From contig NZ_VTWS01000006.1 in assembly GCF_008727875.1 (NCBI RefSeq), forward strand, positions 558,001 through 622,000: a stretch of 64,000 nucleotides of DNA. Reading direction: 5' to 3'. Below the pieces are notes generated by a model. That model was not told where the DNA came from, made no database searches, and saw only the letters and a list, made by a program, of their open reading frames with translations. The DNA comes from Larkinella humicola (GTDB lineage: Bacteria; Bacteroidota; Bacteroidia; Cytophagales; Spirosomataceae). Positions 61,479 through 64,000 of this stretch are shown here, one piece after another. Position 1 is the first letter of the stretch. Every line of letters begins with the position of its first letter. A program made the translations under genes and the position numbers.

Positions 61479-62879
61479 ATGATCCGGACCAAAAAAGTAA
61501 ACCTTGTAGACCGAACTGCGATGTTGCACCGTGTTTTACAGTCGTTGAGGGCGAGTGCATTCAGTCAGGCCAGTCAAATCCTGATTCAGTTCGTCAGTGT
61601 ACCCATCCTGATTCACGCCTGGGGATTGGTTTACTACGGCGAGTGGCTGTTGCTGTTCACGATTCCGTCGTATCTGGGGCTGAGTGACGCTGGGCTGACA
61701 TCGGCGATTTCCAATGAATTACTCATTCAGGTAAGCAAAAAAGAGTACCCGAAAGCCGCGCGGCTCCTCGGCAATGGCATGACGTCGATCATCGGTTTTG
61801 GCGTCCTGGCATCGGCTTTTCTGGCGGCCGCTCTTGAATTTTCCGACTTTACTATCTGGCTGAAAATCAACCGGATTCAGGTATTAGAAGCCCGTTTTAT
61901 CGTCCTCATCCTAATGATCTACGTGATGCTTATTCTCCAGCAGGAATTGATGAGCACGGTTCCCCGGGCGGAAGGCGACAATGCGACGGGTCGCATCTGG
62001 ACGACGATCACCCGCTTGCTTGAATTCGCTTTGGTGGTCATTCTCGTCACCGTGGGTTACAAGGCCCTGGCGGTCGCACTGGGTTATCTGGTCGTTCGCG
62101 GGTTGAGTTGGGGAGCCATGTTTTTCTATTACCGACACCGGTATTCGTGGGTGAGCCAGGTGAAGGTCGGCTGGTTTCCGCTGGCCGAAATCCGGCACCT
62201 GCTCAGTCCGTCACTGGCTTTTTTAGGGTTTGCGCTGGCGAATTCCATGATCTTGCAGGGCAGCACGTTGCTGATCGGTTTTTTTATGACCCCAGTTCAC
62301 GTCGTAATTTATACGGCCCTTCGCACCCTGAGCAATTTTATCCGACAGATGATGAACCTGCTCACCTCAGCCATCTGGCCGGAACTGACGCGGGCGCTGA
62401 TTGCGAACGATCTTCCCAGAGCGGTCATACTCCACCGCCGGGTTTGCCAGATCGCTTTCTGGACTTCCCTGGGGTTGCTGTTCATCCTGGAAACAACCGG
62501 CGGCCCCATTCTGTCGGTGTGGACAAAAGGCACCGTTCAGCCCGTTCAACCGGTGTTTACCCTTCTTTTGCTGGCGACGCTGCCATACAGTTTGTGGCTC
62601 ACGAGTGCCACCATTGCCATTTCCGTCAACCGTCATCAAACCATTGCCCTGAATTTTGTCTTGAGCAGTTTATGCACGCTGGTGGCGGCAACCTGGCTAA
62701 TTCCCCGCTACGGATTATCGGGATTGGCCATTGGCTTATTGATTGGCGATTGCTTCATGCTCTTCCCGGTTTTTCGAGACAGTCTTCGGATTCTTCTGGA
62801 GGAACGTATCGAAAAATTAGTCCCGGCTATAGTAACCGATTTCGGGTGGTTAAACAAACTTCAAAAACAACAGCGATGA
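61479..62879 (+). CDS. Wzx-type polysaccharide flippase (MATE-like polytopic membrane protein)
   Basis: 466 residues from the ATG five bases after the Wzz stop; ATG 61521 (MLHRVLQSLRASAFSQ) is an equally credible start. About 12 TM helices, with the family's start SASQILIQFVSVPILIHAWG and GLSDAGLTSAISNELL. It flips lipid-linked repeat units across the inner membrane for polymerisation. Last complete gene before the polymerase. Confidence 0.9.
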   Translation: MIRTKKVNLVDRTAMLHRVLQSLRASAFSQASQILIQFVSVPILIHAWGLVYYGEWLLLFTIPSYLGLSDAGLTSAISNELLIQVSKKEYPKAARLLGNGMTSIIGFGVLASAFLAAALEFSDFTIWLKINRIQVLEARFIVLILMIYVMLILQQELMSTVPRAEGDNATGRIWTTITRLLEFALVVILVTVGYKALAVALGYLVVRGLSWGAMFFYYRHRYSWVSQVKVGWFPLAEIRHLLSPSLAFLGFALANSMILQGSTLLIGFFMTPVHVVIYTALRTLSNFIRQMMNLLTSAIWPELTRALIANDLPRAVILHRRVCQIAFWTSLGLLFILETTGGPILSVWTKGTVQPVQPVFTLLLLATLPYSLWLTSATIAISVNRHQTIALNFVLSSLCTLVAATWLIPRYGLSGLAIGLLIGDCFMLFPVFRDSLRILLEERIEKLVPAIVTDFGWLNKLQKQQR

Positions 62880-62903
62880 TGATTTTTAAAGATAAAAAAT
62901 GAT

Positions 62904-64000
62904 ATGATTTGGGTGTATGCACTGACCAGTCTGGCCGTTTTGGTCGTGGGCTTTAACAAGGCCCGGCATTTGGGATCAAGTCAGATGATTCCATTCAGAA
63001 TAAGCGTTACTCTACTCATCATTTATTGCGTACTAACGCCTGTTTACTTTTATTCAACAGGCCGAAAAACGATTGTTGGCGATCAGGGTTTATTTATGTT
63101 TACCGGGAAAGACATTTCCGGGTATTATGAAAAAGGAATGCTTTTTCACCTCATTGCCAACGTATTTTTTGTGTTTGGTTTTGCCTGGAAACGGTATTCC
63201 AATTCAATTGAAAAGTTCGAGATAGCCCCCATGCAATATGCGGTTTTACGCAGAAAAGTAATCTGGTTATACGGTTTTTTCTTTTCTATTGTTCTGATAG
63301 ACCTTATGTTCAGTGGGATCAATCCACTCGCCCTGCTAACCGGCGTTTCTGATGAAGAAATTTTTGGCAATGAAAACTCAACAAGGTCTTTCTACTTTCG
63401 AAATTGCGCCGACTGTGTGGTATCAACCCTGATCATGTATGCTTTTCTACGCGGAAAAACCTGGAAATTAGCACTCTTAATCATTCCCGCTTTCGTCTTG
63501 TTTGCAATAATGGGATTTCGGTATCGAATGATCATTACCCTATTAGGAATCATCCTTGTTTCAATAGTGAATTCGTCGTCCGCTTTTAACATCCGCAAAT
63601 GGCTTGTTATTGGAACCAGTGTGATGTATTTTATCTTTTTCATCACCTACAACCGCTGGAATTTTATTGCAGGCCAATTCAGTGAATTAACGTATGACCC
63701 ATCGGAATTCAACTATGAGCTGTTTTTTGATCAAACGCACCAATCGTTGAATGATTACAACCTGATTCGCTATTATGAAGAAAACAGAGAACTAAAGCAT
63801 GATTACGGCTTAACGATGTTTGGCTATATTTTTATTAAAGCAGTACCAAAATTCGTTTTCAAAAATGGGGAAAAACCGTACCCCCCTCCAGCATTGGCCA
63901 TTGTAAACGACTCACTGGAATTTCCACCGTCATGGCCCAAAACGGGCGAAACCACCATGCATTATGGCGGTTTTTATGGCGCTTTCGGGTGGTTCGGCGC
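62904..64000 (+). CDS. Wzy-like O-antigen/exopolysaccharide polymerase, truncated by window end
   Basis: The frame beginning MIWVYALTSLAVLVVGFNKA is open through the last base, giving at least 365 residues; the 3' end is outside the window. It is a polytopic protein with about eight hydrophobic segments (IPFRISVTLLIIYCVLTPVY; LYGFFFSIVLIDLMF; LALLIIPAFVLFAIMGFRYR; WLVIGTSVMYFIFFITYNRW) and a large hydrophilic loop with repeated Tyr/Asp/Glu near 260-340, as in Wzy polymerases. It follows Wzx by 24 bases. Composition is more AT-rich than upstream genes, usual for polymerase genes. Confidence 0.85.
   Translation, partial: MIWVYALTSLAVLVVGFNKARHLGSSQMIPFRISVTLLIIYCVLTPVYFYSTGRKTIVGDQGLFMFTGKDISGYYEKGMLFHLIANVFFVFGFAWKRYSNSIEKFEIAPMQYAVLRRKVIWLYGFFFSIVLIDLMFSGINPLALLTGVSDEEIFGNENSTRSFYFRNCADCVVSTLIMYAFLRGKTWKLALLIIPAFVLFAIMGFRYRMIITLLGIILVSIVNSSSAFNIRKWLVIGTSVMYFIFFITYNRWNFIAGQFSELTYDPSEFNYELFFDQTHQSLNDYNLIRYYEENRELKHDYGLTMFGYIFIKAVPKFVFKNGEKPYPPPALAIVNDSLEFPPSWPKTGETTMHYGGFYGAFGWFG

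Overview
The window reads as a chromosomal piece of a Bacteroidota bacterium, most likely order Cytophagales near Spirosoma/Larkinella. This placement is inferred from gene content and style: a SusC/SusD pair, paired LytS-type kinases and LytTR regulators, many lipoproteins and Tat signals, almost no Shine-Dalgarno sites, and TTTG / TAnnTTTG promoters. Base composition looks moderately GC-rich (roughly mid-50s %, judged by eye), with two clearly AT-richer patches at 33.8-35.5 kb and 57.1-57.8 kb.

Layout. 1-5.3 kb: 3' end of a SusC-type TonB receptor, SusD, a Tat-exported metallophosphoesterase and an endonuclease/exonuclease/phosphatase-family enzyme, plausibly one nutrient-uptake unit for phosphoesters. 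5.3-7.2 kb: MOSC protein and tsaD on the minus strand. 7.3-12 kb: a large TamB-like protein. 12.3-18.1 kb: a complete RND efflux operon (pump, adaptor, TolC-like); the pump gene carries a perfect palindromic element in frame. 18.1-21.7 kb: minus-strand amidohydrolase, sorbosone-dehydrogenase-like lipoprotein with HEAT repeats, and a HiPIP. 21.9-29.4 kb: a very acidic small protein, isochorismate synthase, two LytS/LytTR systems, a lone receiver protein, a hotdog thioesterase and a histidine phosphatase. 29.5-33.5 kb: minus-strand TPR protein, zinc-ribbon coiled-coil protein, Nif3-like and DinB proteins, followed by tRNA-Asp. 33.8-36.2 kb: an AT-rich, partly decayed stretch with a BNR-propeller protein and two gene relics. 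36.2-46.9 kb: periplasmic redox region with two PQQ dehydrogenases bearing cytochrome c domains, a diheme cytochrome, a beta-helix protein, a PAS kinase and two lipoproteins. 47.3-55.3 kb: GH31 enzyme, an ApbE-DUF2271 fusion with a PepSY membrane protein, and a large alpha-galactosidase-like enzyme. 55.5-64 kb: exopolysaccharide locus (wecB, methyltransferase, Wza-like exporter, Wzz-like, Wzx-like, Wzy-like polymerase running off the window).

Most unusual are non-coding structures: at least seven intergenic hairpins whose arms are built from quasi-tandem AT-rich words; a perfect 35-bp inverted repeat inserted in frame in the RND pump; a compound nested palindrome at 47.6 kb; a strong candidate small RNA on the minus strand at 56.77-56.87 kb with promoter, closing stem, internal hairpin and terminator; and a 22-bp sequence duplicated upstream of two exopolysaccharide transcription units. 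No CRISPR array, transposase, integrase or rRNA was seen.
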